NCBI GenBank assembly: GCA_029207755.1
Contig: JARCOQ010000001.1
Span: 96,018,640-96,082,639 of the forward strand
DNA: 64,000 nucleotides
DNA from: Chamaea fasciata
Lineage: Eukaryota > Chordata > Aves > Passeriformes > Sylviidae
Reading direction: 5' to 3'
The position numbers were made by a program, and so were the translations under genes. Under the pieces are notes generated by a model that saw nothing but the letters and a program-made list of their open reading frames with translations, was not told the DNA's origin and did no database searches. Of the stretch, positions 13,566-27,073 are shown piece by piece (position 1 is the stretch's first letter; every line of letters starts with the position of its first letter).

Positions 13566-13566
<1 letters not shown>
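10231..13566. other. intergenic, nothing recognised
   Basis: Single-copy-looking sequence. Open frames of about 80 codons on opposite strands at 12,298-12,584 overlap each other and match no family I know. Confidence 0.55.

Positions 13567-13597
<31 letters not shown>
13567..13597 (+). repeat. poly(A) run of 31
   Basis: Uninterrupted A31. The upstream sequence does not resemble a retrocopied transcript or a CR1 end, so it is best treated as a mononucleotide repeat. Confidence 0.95.
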
Positions 13598-13599
<2 letters not shown>

Positions 13600-16500
13600 A
13601 TTGATTTGCACCACTCATCTTCTATACCTTTTTAATAAAAACCTGTTTGGGTCATTCCATTACCTTATTTGGAAACCGCAAAAGCTTTACTTGTCTTTAG
13701 TGTCTGGGTAGTTCTGTATAGGTCCTGAGATAAAACTAATTCTAGCTCTCTGAAAAGTCCCCAATATGTCAAGTCTTCTGTGGAAAATGTACAATGTAGG
13801 TCTTTCATGAGGAACTTCACTGGTATTTAGATCTGTCCATATGCTTCCTGCACTAAGGGCATCAGTCCAAGAGGTATAGGAATCGTATACAATTTACTCA
13901 CCTAGAGGAGTGAGATGCTTCTCTCCCTGGAAAGGCTCTCATGAGGAGACCTACACTTTATGCAGATCTTCTGCTCAGATATAAACCTCCAGCTACACCA
14001 GTAAGGATGAAATGTGATTTTCCTGACAGTACTTTGGAATTCTCTCTCTCAGAGTGTCACATAACTTCTTCCTTCTACCTGTAAAAGGGACCATTATTGA
14101 CTGCAGTGCAATAGCCTAGGTAGCACCTGTCTGTGTCAGCTTCAGAAAAAAAGATGGAATCAAAGAACAACTTTGCAACTATACTTTTATAATAGACAGA
14201 GAAAAGTCAGATATGTATAAGAAAAATTATTAGAGGGCTAGAATGATGTCATATGAGGAGAGGCTACAGTTTTAGGATGAGAAAAATAAGAACAGACAGA
14301 GCAGATATAGTAGCTGCTATTGGGATAGTTGAGTATTCACTGAGAACCACTCCTTATGCACTTCAGAGCCAAGACACATACAGTAAAAGTCAACATGTAG
14401 TGTGAAGGTAGGTACTGCACTCTACATGTTAATTATGTGAAATTTATTGCCTCAAGATATCACTGTATCTACATATTGGGAAAGCTTATAAAAAGAGATG
14501 AACATTCAGGTAAGACTTAGGTAAATGATGCCACTATTTTTATTTAGCTTTAATAAAAAGACAATAAACCTTTATTTTCAAAGTCATAAATTAAGCTAAC
14601 TTTCTCTGTGCTGGTTATTCCGTAACACTTTCCTCCAGCTAATGTGATGTGTTAACATAATTTACTTCTGATCTCTATGCACATGGAAAGAAAATTCCAT
14701 GTTCCTGTAACTCAAACTGGTCAAACTATTAAAAGAAAAAATATTTGAAGGTGCAATCAGTTCTTGTCTCAATCCATTTTCAAGCAAAATTCTGTAATTG
14801 ACTGTACAATCACAAACCTTACTGACATTTAGGAAGTCTTGTTTTACAGCCCAGTTTCATATGGTTTTCTGTGGTTATTCAGAGAGATATGCTAAGTTCT
14901 AACTTAATGGAATTTTTGATACCCGAAAGTTACCCAGCATCAGATTTAGATTTGTTTCCTAGTTCGAAGTGTCTGCCTTTGCTCAGTCAGAAAGAAAATC
15001 TGTTTTTTTCCAGCTGTCTTGTGTATAAGTAGTTTCAAATAGATGAAAACAAGTTTCTGCCTGGTTTTAGCATAGCTTGTTCAAAACTTCCCAAAGCAAT
15101 TAATTACTAGTCTTTGATATTTAAAACATTCCTAGTACAGGATGTGTCATACCTCGCATCCATAATGTGCTTTCATCCAGGAGATGTGATGGATTTTACA
15201 ATGTCTGAATCTTCATGCCAGAAGCTGGAAATTATTTTTAACCTCCTTTTCATCATATTTCATCTAGTTCTGACCAACATTTTACTAGAAAAGCAAAAGG
15301 AAATTTGGCCGACATTTTCCTTTCTATCAATCTGGGACATATAAATGGAACATATAAAAAATATAGATGCAAAAGAATAAAGGTATTGTAGGCAGAAAAT
15401 GATACAATTAGTGGTGCCACTTAGGCAACTTGTGAAGCTGAGATTTCCAAGTGAAAGTTTATTTTAATTTGCCTGGCACTGAGCCACAGAAGATGAAATC
15501 TTTATAAAAGATCTTACACAGCATCCACCAAACACATGCAATACTTACTGATACTACCGACTTTTGTAAATCCCAGGTGTTAATTGCTGCAGTTCTGATG
15601 TGGTGATTTTCAGTTTGTTCCCATGTCCGCTTTGAATATGTTTTTTTCATGATGACAGGGTCTTATTTTTGAATGGCACATGTTGATTTGTCAGGGGATG
15701 GAGGATAATTTTCAACATTCATGCTTCAAATCCATGCAAGTTCTATGGGTGGACCAAGATTATTGCAAACTGTGGTTATCATTAACTTATTTTCAGTTGA
15801 GAATATGGAATACAAGCCAAAAGTTCAGAAATTAATAACCAGTATTTCTCATCTCAGACCAAGTAATTTGGTAAACTAAGTATCTGATATCCAAAGTAGG
15901 GAAAACGTGATTAATGAATGTATCTGATTAAGCTATATTTAAAGTTTCCCATATGCCACAAATTGGGACTGTCACACTAAGACAACATTGGTTCCATGTT
16001 GAACTGCTGATACTTCCACTGTAATCCTCTATGATTTTAAAAGACATGCAGAAGAAAAAGGTGGAGGAAAACGAGTAGCATTTATAATGTTCTTGCTGAA
16101 ATTCATATGAAAGGCTACACAGAATCCACTAGTGTAGGAGGTAAGTAGGAGATAAACTGTCAGTGAAGGTCCCCTGCAAAGGAGAGCAGCTTTATTGCAA
16201 AAACCAGACATTTTTAAGCAGTTAGGCCTTTATCAGTTACATAGTTTTAAACCACAACAAACATAATTCAACCAACCACCACACACCACAATGTGAACAC
16301 ACAATGGTTATGTAACTTGTGTTTCTACCCCTAATTCAGCTGAGTCACTTTCCCATGGTCCTTTTCTACTTAGCTCAAGTAACAAGTCTGAGCCATGGTT
16401 TTACAAGGCCTTCCTTCTATAAAGTTTTACCTATATGCAACAGTAAACAATGAACTATGCCATCATAAATGGCAGATTTTTTATAAAGGAGAAGTTGTGG

Positions 16501-17109
16501 AGCAGAATAACTGATATAAAACTGCTCAATTGTACGAAAAAATTCATTATCTCTTGGCACTGATATTCTTCCTTGCTAAAAAGCACATGCAAACTCTTTT
16601 GTAATCATCAACTACTCATGTAGGTGGCATAGCTATAATTTTTCAGGATTTATATTGTCTTAATTCAGTCATTAACCCTGTAATAATTTAACTGTTAGTA
16701 CTTAAAAAAAGTAGCCATCAGATTTTTATACTACTGAATTTAAAAATAAGCTAACCCCACACTGAACTTACACTGGCAAATAATAACCATGGTTATAAGC
16801 AAGACTGAATTGCAGAAATCTTTACCTATTTACATAAAAAATTTAAATATAAATTAAATAAAAATGCAAGTGTATTAATAACTTGTTCATACCAAATGCA
16901 TGAAACTCCTCATCCACTAAAAAAGTAACACAAATATTAGGAAAGCTATATACCTGAAAGTTATAAAGAGTTAAAGAAGCAGAAGAATTGTACCAAATGT
17001 TGAAATTCCGAAACACAGATTTATCACCAATAAATGGTTGTGCATGTAAATAGATGAGAAAATAGTAATGGTAACAAAGAAAGGGTACAAGGTACATATA
17101 TTGATCTTG
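13598..17109. other. intergenic, nothing recognised
   Basis: AT-rich, no family-like open frames, no repeats that I can name. Confidence 0.6.
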
Positions 17110-17634
17110 CCAGTTGCCTTACAGGCTTGACAAAAATGAAACTAAAAAAGAAATGCCCAGAGGGGTAGAAGATTATGCTTCAAGAAAATTGTTACAAAAC
17201 TGCAACAGCCACACGTATTTTGCATATAGGAGTTCTGGCATATTTTAAAGTCCTGGTAACCGTCCACCAATAGATTTGTCTTCTTCCATGGGAGATCTCA
17301 AGTTTTGGTTAATCTAGGGGGTCTCTTTATACTCTTTCCAAAGCAACAGGCAGATGGAAAGGTGAGGATATCGGTACAAGGTCCGTTGAGGGAACAGGTA
17401 CAGGACAGGCCAGTCTGGCAGCAGCATACCAGTCCACCATGACCTGCACATTGTTCCTGCATGGGTTCCAATGGGAATGCATGCCAGTTCCTTGGTCCAG
17501 AGAACACAGCTGCAGGCAACACTTGGCAGACGTCCAACCTCAGCCTGGCCAGAACTCCTGTGTTGGGGTTTTCGGGTTTCAGTCTCTGACAGCAGTCGTC
17601 AGGCAGATGAGGGATCTTTGGACTATCTCTTACA
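17110..17634 (-). mobile_element. diverged LTR related to the 9,346-9,990 copy
   Basis: The right two thirds align by eye with the solo LTR at 9,346-9,990: both contain caacaggcag or cgacaggcag, a 'ctgcaggcaacacttgg'/'ctgcaggcagcacttgg' block, 'cagcctggccagaactcctg' versus 'cagccaggccagaactcctg', and the end 'aggcagatgagggatctt...ctcttaca'. On the minus strand it therefore starts TGTAAGAG at 17,634. The left part, corresponding to R-U5, has no clear AATAAA and no terminal match, so the left boundary is a guess and no target duplication was found. Confidence 0.8.
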
Positions 17635-17943
17635 TTACTGGAAGCCCACAGATTGTTTATCACTTCTGTCCTTTCTTTTCTATAAGTACAAAATGTCAGA
17701 GGTGTCATAGTAACCCAGTGAATTAGAGACCAGCACAGAGTACAAACTGTTCAGAAGAGTTGCATAGAGTGTTGCAAAGGATATATTTGGTCTCCGTATA
17801 TTTGCTTCAGTGATTAAAATATTACCTACTGCAGACTGGAAGAAAAAAAATGATAAATTATAACTCCTGGTTAAGGGATGAACTGATGAACTTTGCATAG
17901 GCAATGAAGAGGCACATGCAAATACACTAGCTAAGTAACTAGC

Positions 17944-18464
17944 TGTAGTGGTTTGAAAGCAAAACAAATGAGAGGCTCCAAGTCAGAGATACAATTTAAT
18001 AGGAAAAAAAAGGAAAGAAAGTAAAATAAAATAGATGCAATAATACAAAAGACCACTGACAGAGTCAGAATACAACCTGAGCGGAGTGATGGAAGCAGTC
18101 CAGATGAGGTGGTTTTTTTGAAGTAGTGATCCTGTAGAAAGGTCTGGTAGCTCAGGTCTTTTGGGAATCCAGTGGGTAAGCACCCCTGTCGTGTTTAGAG
18201 TCTCAGCTTATATCCAGGCTGGAATGCTTGGTTCCTCCCTCTGGGCAGAGCATCTCACAATGGGATGGTGAGTCATGTGATAAGGCCTGATGGGCCCATT
18301 AACAGGAGGTAGTCCAGGAGGGGGTTATCTGTGAGCTGTGTAGCAAAGGTGCTGATGGGCCCATTAACAGAAGATAAGCCAGAGTGGAGGAGGCAGGGAG
18401 CCCTGCCTCACCTGGTTTCAACAGTTCATGAAGATGGTGATAGAATATACTTCAACCCAGGACA
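17944..18464 (-). mobile_element. solo LTR with 5-bp target duplication CTAGC
   Basis: A 521-bp LTR in minus orientation, flanked by CTAGC at 17,939-17,943 and 18,465-18,469. It is the same subfamily as the plus-strand copies at 53,254 and 61,107, sharing the start TGTCCTGGGTTGAAGTATAT, the doubled U3 word containing gggcccat and the TATA-like gatataagc, but with more point differences and a shortened mid-section. It is therefore an older member than that pair. Confidence 0.92.
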
Positions 18465-18469
18465 CTAGC

Positions 18470-21400
18470 TGTGGAACTTTTTCCTTTTCTGTAAGCCTCT
18501 AACAACTTGATTTTATCAGATATGGAAAGTCTCAACACCTTGCAAGTCTGGATCATAGGATCTAGTTTTTCAAATTCTGTTCAGTGGAAAAGGGACAGAA
18601 AGAGAGATAATTTCCCTCTCTTGCTCTTTAAAGTTGGTTTACTATATGCATAACTTTGAGTCAATATGATGCAAACACAGTCAGCTGAACAAAGAGAATC
18701 CTTCATATCCCAAGCAGACAACAAAATGGAAACAGATGAAACAGGAAAGGTATAACACTGGAATGGTCCAAGACACTTGAGACCCACCAACACCCTCAAT
18801 CCCTAATCATTAGCAAATTACTCCTTATGAACATAGCCTCCTTACGTTACTAAGAAGAAAGAAACCTTCCTGAGGCTACATTGCTGAGAAAAAAGAAGAG
18901 CTCCCACAAATGCAACCAACAGACAGGACAAAACCACCAGATTATTAATTTGTTAATCAGTTCAGCACTGATACAGTAATCTGGTGCTATTTCCTTAGTG
19001 TATTTTTTTTATACATCCATTATTCACTTTGTAAATACATAAGGTCTTGTTAAACTGCTATTCTTTTTGTAATGAGAATAATGAACATTGAAAACTTTTT
19101 TGGAAGGGATATCCTACATTGGTGAAAGAAAGTCTTACTTCTTAACTAATGGATATATAATGTTTCCTCCTCAGTGTGCTCCAAAACAAATCTGAAAGAG
19201 ACATCTCTATAAAGTGCAGTTGATATGAGGCAAAAGAGCGTGCTTTGCTTTGGGATTTGCTAAGCTTCATATCTTTGAGCTTTCATTTTTATTATTGTCT
19301 GCGTTTGGAAGGAAGCATGGATTGCAAGTGTTTAAAATTACATAAAACCAAATATGTAAATGCACAATTCCAGTATAACCTGAAGATTACAAAGATGTTC
19401 TCCAGTTTGGTCTCTCTTGTTAAGATTGCAATCTCTTATACATCTAATTGACAAAAAGTTAATAAGAGTATTTTTTAGCTTTTTGTCTATCAAGGTATAA
19501 AAATCTAAGACTTTAAGTGCTAGGTGAAAAAGCCACTAAAATCTACTGTAAACAGCTCAGCACACTCAGGCAAAGCACTAGCCACAACAAGAGATGTTCA
19601 AAACTGAACATTACAATCTGGGACAGGTCATCAGCTGTGGCATACAGGTAGAGATATTATAAAAGAAAGGCCTTATAAAATCAGGCCTTGCTCTGCTGCA
19701 TTGCCAGCTGGCCTGTAAGTTGCTATAAGGAAGAATTAGAGAAACGAGAAACAGTTAGCAAAACAAGCTATTCTTGTAGAGAAAAATAAGTTGCATGGGA
19801 AATAACAAAAGATTTCTCATGAGAATCCATAAAGAAATATGTAAACTCCTGAGTAAAAGAGGGAGTCTTAGTACATACACACAAAAACCTCTCAACCAAT
19901 GAACTGAGTGGCAAGAAAACTACTAGCCAATTGGAGTTGAACACGAAGTCTGTGAAAATGAGTTATGTGAATAAAGAAGGGTACCTTCCTGCATGAAGAA
20001 ACTGAGTCCTGGCTGCTTTATTACAAAAATCAGCAGTTGTAAATCCTTGGAAATAATTTGCATCAGCTAAGACCTGCATTGGAAACATTGTTCAGTTTGT
20101 GTTTAAAACCTTTCCCTCTGTCTTTGGGTTATGAAGCAAAGCACAGACTCTAAGCAGCAAAGCAAAATTATGGTCAGCAAAGTACATGTTCTTCACATTA
20201 TCAGCTTCTGATATCAATGGCTTCCATTGGTTTCCATCCAGAAATAAATCTCAGGACAATTAAAGGACACAAAGAACCACAGAAGGAAAGTAGAAGAAAA
20301 TTCACAGTAATGATGAAAATAGAAAACATATCCTCTCATTTGTCACTCACAATTCCAATGCTCAGGACTACTAGGACTGAAAGATACCCGGTCTGTGGAC
20401 AGAAAGCTGAGAATTTGCAAGCAAGATGCATGTTGAAAGTTTCGTTCAGACACAGTTGTAGACTTAGAAATAAATCACACTTTCTGAAAAACAATCCTCT
20501 TCATCTTAAGTTGCTTAATGTCTGTAGAGCAATTTGAGGTGATAAGACAGCAATACTTTGCAAAAAAAATAAATGCTATTTCTATTTTCATCATTACTAT
20601 GAATTTTATTTTTCTTTCCTTCTGTGGCTCTTTGTGTCCTTTAATTGTCTTTGTCTCTTACTGGTTTTGCCTACTTAAGATTGTAAAATCTTCAAGACAG
20701 GAACCAGTACTTAACACTCTGCAGCTTCATTGCTTAACACTCTGTGGTCCTAACAGAATCTCAAAGGTTACAAATATTCTATAATGTCAAGACTAATTCT
20801 CCAAGCAGTTTATGTTTAAAATAGATGCAAGGATTATTTTTCAACTAATATAAAATGCTTACTGGTCTCTATCACAGATACAAACCAAAATATTTTGCAT
20901 TAATCTGTAACTGTAAAGCAAAAATTTTATCTGATGAGTATAACTTTAATTCGTATTAGGGTTCATATTCAGGTAAATTGCTCTTAAGTATAGCTAGAGA
21001 GACAGGTAGCTTCTGTATATGGTGGGAAAGATCACAGTGTTGCTCTTCTGCTCATTTTGCCACTAAGAAAACTCAAAAAGAATGTGCATATTTAAGAGAA
21101 CAGGTACTTTGGATTTTAGCGCTTGCTACTCCAGGAACAGTGATTACTTCTCCACACCAAATTTTTCTCCCCATAGTAGTAGAGAACACTGTGTTCAGCT
21201 CTTCAGGATGTTTGGACAAGTTTCCATTTCAGCTCTGGCCTTTCCCTTACCTGTAACAAGGGCAGTCATGCCCCACTCTCGCAGTAGTCCAACAGTCTTC
21301 CCTCTGAAATATTTGCTTTTGCTAGCACAGCAGATAAATTTTTGCCAGCCTTTCAACTTGTCAGTTTTCTTCCATGTATCTCAACACCTATAGGTGCGAT

Positions 21401-22357
21401 GACTTACACTGGCTCACGTCTGCAGGGGCTATCAGGTGCCCTTGAAAGAGGTTTCCCCATCCTTGAGGAGGACTTGTTGTCCATGAGTGAACATGATTTT
21501 ATGAGGACTGTAACTCTGAATATCTCCTGAAAGCATTAAAATTGAAATAATGTTTCCCCTTTATGTTCTGGAGTTTCAGCTTTTGGCAGTTTAAGTATTT
21601 GAACCAAGCCAGATGTTAAATGTTCTCAAAGGGCAATAACCATGTTACCTTTGGATCTGGATTTTCTTAGAGAAAATATTTTACTGGGCCAAGACCATAA
21701 AGAGGGAGTTAAAGCTGAACTTCAAATATGAAATATGCAGTACTGATGCAAATGGAGTTCTAATTCTCAGACAGACTTTGTAATTATGTTAATGATTTGA
21801 CTGCATTGTTCTAACAAGACTGATTCTGGGTTTGTGTGCAATTGCAGGGCATATGTCACTCAATTTTAACACTTCCTAGATAATAGAAAATTATAGAAAT
21901 TCTGACCTTTATTAAATTGTACCTTGAATAACATACATAGATGTGATCCAGGAGGAAGATATTAATGAAAAGTCTTAGTAGACAAAAAGAGGTAGTTTCT
22001 AGAAAGTAACAAAGGAGTCAAGCAACTAAAAAATTGTCAGATGTACAACATTCATAGGCAAAGGTATAATGTGACCATACTACATGTGAAATAGTTCCAT
22101 AGGTATTGTATACCAACACAAATTTCTTTAATCATATTTAAGAATTTTATGTTTTGTTTTTTCTAAATAACCCTTCCTTCCTACATTGTTGTTGATTTCT
22201 CTTTTTATAGTTCCATAAACAAAGACTGAAAAAAGGTGAATAAAATGAACCAATTAATTTCATTCCAGACTTTTCCTAAAAAAATCTAATTAGGGGGTAG
22301 CTATACCATTTGCATATATCTGAATTTAAGTGAAAGCTTACAGTTGAAACAAGGAGT
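18470..22357. other. intergenic, with an LTR-like patch
   Basis: Mostly featureless. At about 19,550-20,035 there are two CCAAT words (near 19,898 and 19,927), an AATAAA at about 19,970 and a following 'actgagtcctggctgcttta' segment, a layout seen in retroviral LTRs. I found no matching ends or target duplication, so I do not call it an element. The 106-codon plus frame at 20,217-20,537 has no family features. Confidence 0.45.
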
Positions 22358-22425
22358 AGAATTAAAGAATCAGTGCATGACGGTGGTTGGAAGGTACCTC
22401 TGGATACTCTCTGGTCCAGACTTCT
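22358..22425 (-). mobile_element. short CR1 3'-end fragment
   Basis: The words gaatcagtgcatgacggtgg and ttggaaggtacctctgg, then a ctggtccagac segment, match the reverse complement of the conserved CR1 3' end with several changes. Too short to classify further. Confidence 0.6.
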
Positions 22426-25400
22426 ACTTCAAAACTTCATCACTAGGTTACCTAGGTGATATCAGTAATAATCAGATTGTTTGATAACTTAACTGTTTAG
22501 TTGTAGTTACTTGAATGTCTTGGTTAACAACTGACTAGAATTTACAGCTAAAAAGATGAGCCTTTCTAAAAAGTAAAATCTTGAAATTAAAACATGGATA
22601 CTGAAAATAGGAATTTGTTTTAATTTTATTAGTCACCACAGTTCTTAAATGAAATACATGAATGTTCAAGAAGTACTAACTGGAAAGCACTAAGTAAATA
22701 GTCAAAATTTCTTGCATTTTACAATTGGGTTTCCATATTAGAATCAGCTTTTAATGTGGCCATGATTTTGTTTTACCAAACATGAGGCAAGCTTCAAGCT
22801 GCAAACAGGAGAGAATTTGTATTTATTTTCATAGCTAGATTATTATACTCACACACATATATTTGCTGATAATCAAAGTAACAGGTAATACTCACCACAA
22901 AATCCATAGGCTAAATCAATCTATTAATCCATAAGATATTGCTCTTCTTTAATTGAATCACATTCATACACATTTTCCATGTCAAAAAATAGAGACTGTG
23001 CTGTATTTTGTAGCTTGTATAGCCAGACTGTGACAATAGCAGGAGTCTGTACTTGTGCACAGAGCTGCCTATAAGCACTCTCCATGCACTACTGAAAGAG
23101 CAAGCCTTACTTTCAGCAGCTGTTCAATTCAGCCATGGAGGAACAGGAAGACTGTTTCTAATTTTAAAGACCAGAAATTTGGAGCTATAAACAATGAATG
23201 CAACAAATCTGGCCAACTCCTTGATTAGGACAGGCTATGTAATTTAGACAGAACATATGCTTGGATCAGTTCCTACTCAGGAAAAGAAGAGTCATCCAAT
23301 TCCAATTTAATTTCTGTACTAATCTTAAGTAATAACAGCCATCTAAGATGAGGATATACAGACAATCTTCCATTCTCTGTAGTGAACAATATATGTAGAT
23401 TCTAAATAATAAGGCCTCAAAATAGCCTTATTTTGAATGTGTTATTTGTTTCAGCCAAGGACCTGACTTCATACATTTCTAAGAGAAGGTTAATCTGCAT
23501 TCCACCACAGCACAAAAGGTATATCTGCTTGGAACCACTACAGACTCTAATGATATCCTGGAACATCCACATTTACTGTAAAATCTGTTTTCACCTACAG
23601 CAGAATAATTTTATGGTGTCATAGTTCTACTGGAAAAAGTAAAAATTAAAAAGGACTGCAAGTGCAGCCATATGAAATCATGCTACTTAGGAAGAAACAA
23701 GATGGAAACCTCTAGAGATGTAGCTGGAAGTGTAGGGGTTTGTACTGTAAGAAAGTGAATTGAATCTTCTTATACAGCCTGTTCTTCACCTAACTTAGAA
23801 TAAGTCAGCTTGTTCTGAGGGTCTGGGCCAAATTATCAAAATGCAATTTGGTCTTTTGCATACTCTTCTTTACTGATCACTTCCTATAAATAAACTCAGT
23901 AAAAAGGAAACACCCTCTTACCCACAATTAGTATTTTCTTTCACTAGTTCTCCCATTCACATTTCACCTCCTGTTTTGCAAGGTGACTCATTGTGCATTT
24001 AAAGAAAAAGAGAGACAGAATACATTTGTGTCTCACATTGCTTTGCTTCCAGCAGTAAAAACAATAATAATCTGTTACACATTACAACAGCAGTGTAGTC
24101 ATTACATCATTTCATTATTCCATATCCAGTGATGTCTGATAAAGAATGTTCTTACCCAGTCTATGATTCAAACATCAATTTAGTACAGAAGATTTTGTTC
24201 TTGTTTGCATGTTTGTTTAAACAGAACAACATCATGGCAATTGCTTATCTTTGCAACATTTGTTCAAGAGAACAATGGTCTTGGAGGTAATGCACTATCT
24301 ATCTAACTTGGTCATACTGCAGGGAGCACTAAAAGAAAAAGTCGTTGTTTGAGTCTGATGAAGAAGATAATATATCGACATAATGGTTCTTCTGTTTCCT
24401 TACTTCCTTACTAATTCAGTTAGAATACAAACCTCCTCTAGTAGTAAACTAGCATAGGCTCCAGTGCCAAACCAAGTCTGGCCCTTTGAAGACACCATGT
24501 TATCAGACATACAGAAGAACTGTGTACTTCAAACAGGGATTCAATCAAACGGGATGTTGTTATCCTTATGTGTAGAACTAAAGACACTAAACTGATCCAA
24601 TTTCACTGAAGGTTTAATCCTTTTGGAATTAGTTTTCATACTGAGATTGGGACTTTATTTCTCTTCCAACCTAGTGCTTAAAGGAAACACCTAAGTTTGT
24701 TGCTTGCCTAAGAAGTATTGATTTTATTCTCTTTTTGACAAGTTTCCTTACAACCACAAAGCTGTCCTTTCCATTTTAATAAAACCCATTGGAAATGTTA
24801 TTGTGGCAATGCTGTTGTACCACTACTCATACGAAGTTTCCTATGCTATGGTTCTGAACCTCTGGGATTAATAGGTCAGTTATAAACATTTGTTTTTCAA
24901 CCCCCACAGTCCTTAAAGTGGCTTAATAACTATGAGATACTGTCTGTTCATGTGCTGGAGTTAAGTGCATTCAGAAAGTCTGGGAGGTTGACAATGGATG
25001 AAAGTATGAGCATGTCTCCTTTTGGGAACAAAACTAAACAACTCAAGTAGACTCAAGTTCAGAGGGATCAGAGATCACCACTTAGTATCTACATAACAGG
25101 AACAACATCTTTATCATGCAGTAAACATAAAGTTTTTTTCATACAATCAAGTTCTTCAGTAATTTAGAGGTACTTTCATCCCTTAAATAAGGGAAATCTA
25201 AAGCAGAAATTGTCATATTCAGGATCATACATTAATTATGAGACTTCTGTATAATCTTCCTGCAACCTACTGAGCCAATTCTAATTTCATTGACATTGTA
25301 AGCTTCTATGAATTGCAATACTTCCCCTTTCTTCTTTACTATATTTTTCCATTGCTTCTACATTTTTGCCATATGGTCTTATACTCCATAATGTGATGGC

Positions 25401-26067
25401 ATGTACTCTGTTCTTTATTACCTCCATAATCCAATGGGTTTGATTTTGATTTCTGTAGCTGTTTTAAACTTGGGCTGTTTTCATTGCTCTTCTAATATGG
25501 CAGTATTCTTCGTATGGGTATTAACTATGATAATGTCATCACTTATACCTACACATTTGCAATGCAACCAAACATTCCCCATTCCTTATATGTTGCTGAA
25601 TCATTTGATTTTGGTTAGAAAATTTTATTCTAAAGCAGAGAGACAGGAATTTGTGATAAGGGTACATATGTCTGTGGCCTCTTCATCTGTTCTGACTTAA
25701 TATCTACCCCTCAGGGAACCACAAAGGTAATCAGTTATGAAGACTATCCTGCCTAAAGATTAGATAGTGGGGTAGTAATACAATGAGAATGCAAAAAGAC
25801 ATTATTCTAGAACACCTAAGTTTCACTCAACCAAAAAAACTCAATGATTTTTATTGACTGATACAGTCAGATACATTTTAATCCTGCAATTGCTTGAAAT
25901 TACCAATGCTTTACATTTTTTCTCCAACTTTGCCCAGTAAAATGCTGTGCTTTAGTAGATGCCAGGTTGTAGAATGTTTTACAAAGTCAGGTGAAATTGA
26001 GATAACCCATTAAGACAGATCTTACCCTAAACTTATGATTCCTGCAAGCAGCCTTTGACTGTGCACT
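22426..26067. other. intergenic, nothing recognised
   Basis: AT-rich, no recognisable gene or repeat. The frame at 25,401-25,700 is hydrophobic and AT-driven rather than family-like. Confidence 0.6.
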
Positions 26068-26093
26068 AAAAAAAAAAAAAAAAAAAAAAAAAA
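26068..26093 (+). repeat. poly(A) run of 26
   Basis: Uninterrupted A26 with no retrotransposon or transcript-like sequence to its left. Confidence 0.95.
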
Positions 26094-26827
26094 GGAAATG
26101 TTTTCCTGTTTCTGGAAAACCAGGATGTGATTCATAAACAAAAGTGCAACATTTCCACGCCCCATGTGATAGCTAAGAACTATACTTGGGCTCTTCAGTT
26201 TCACATAAAATGAACAGAACTCAAAGCCAAACATCGTGTTTGGATCCATATACTCAGCCAGCCACTGAAAACCTTTCCAGATTGAAATATTATTCCTTGC
26301 AGACTCTATGATAAAACTAAAGTGGATCTATACAGCAGTTTTGCAATCCCCATGCAGCAGTCTGAGTACAGGATATAAAGCTTACTTTACAGCTACTTCT
26401 GCCTAACTATGAACTGAAAAAATGAAACAGCTGTTCTGCAGCCTTTTCTAAAACAGAATGGGTTCCAAAGCAAAAACACTGTAAACTCCCTGAGAACAGT
26501 GAAATATAGTCAAATTACATTTAGATCCAGCTTTTCCATTATAAATACCATAGGAAATTATAGTTTGCAGATGGAGACCAAATGTCTCAATGGGATGTGA
26601 TCTAGGTGGTCATGGAGGGGTTTTTATGAAAAGAGCAACTAAAACAATAACAAAGATATTATTGATTTTCTCTTCATTCCTGTTTCTCTTTCACATTCAT
26701 TCAAAATCTTACTCTAATTAATAAAGCAACCATTACTTTCTAGGAATGTTTTAATTACTATTTTACAAAAGAAATGCAGTATTTTTTTATTAATGTGATA
26801 TCCTTAGGACATATCAGATAATATGTT

Positions 26828-27073
26828 TCATTTAATGAACCAAAATCCAGACATGGAATGAATCTTTCTAAAAGATTGCTCTACTGCTGTCTTCACAGAT
26901 TCAGAGAAATCATCATTTGTTGTTGGAGAAGTCATTGCACACACCCTGTCATAGTAGTCAGCCAAGTCATGTGCTAGAATCCCAATCAAGTTTTCAAGCA
27001 CTTGCATCAAAAGTACATCAGGTTTATTGTAAGTGGACGACCTCAGATCCCTGCAAAGATCTGCTTTATTCAA
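26828..27073 (-). pseudogene. unidentified open segment, possible broken coding sequence
   Basis: Eighty-one codons open on the minus strand from a TTG (no ATG start), ending in TAA. The composition is protein-like: an Asp/Ser/Thr/Lys-rich mix, alternating hydrophobics such as VLLMQVLENLIGILAHDLAD followed by YYDRVCAM, suggesting amphipathic helices. Extending upstream in the same frame meets a stop within a few codons, and I could not continue it in another frame convincingly. It may be an exon of an unknown gene, a decayed retrocopy, or chance. I do not recognise the family. No splice acceptor of good quality stands at its 5' edge. Confidence 0.3.

Noticed and set aside
13567..13597. Poly(A) run as a processed-pseudogene tail
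   Set aside because: No transcript-like or open sequence precedes it and no target duplication is visible.
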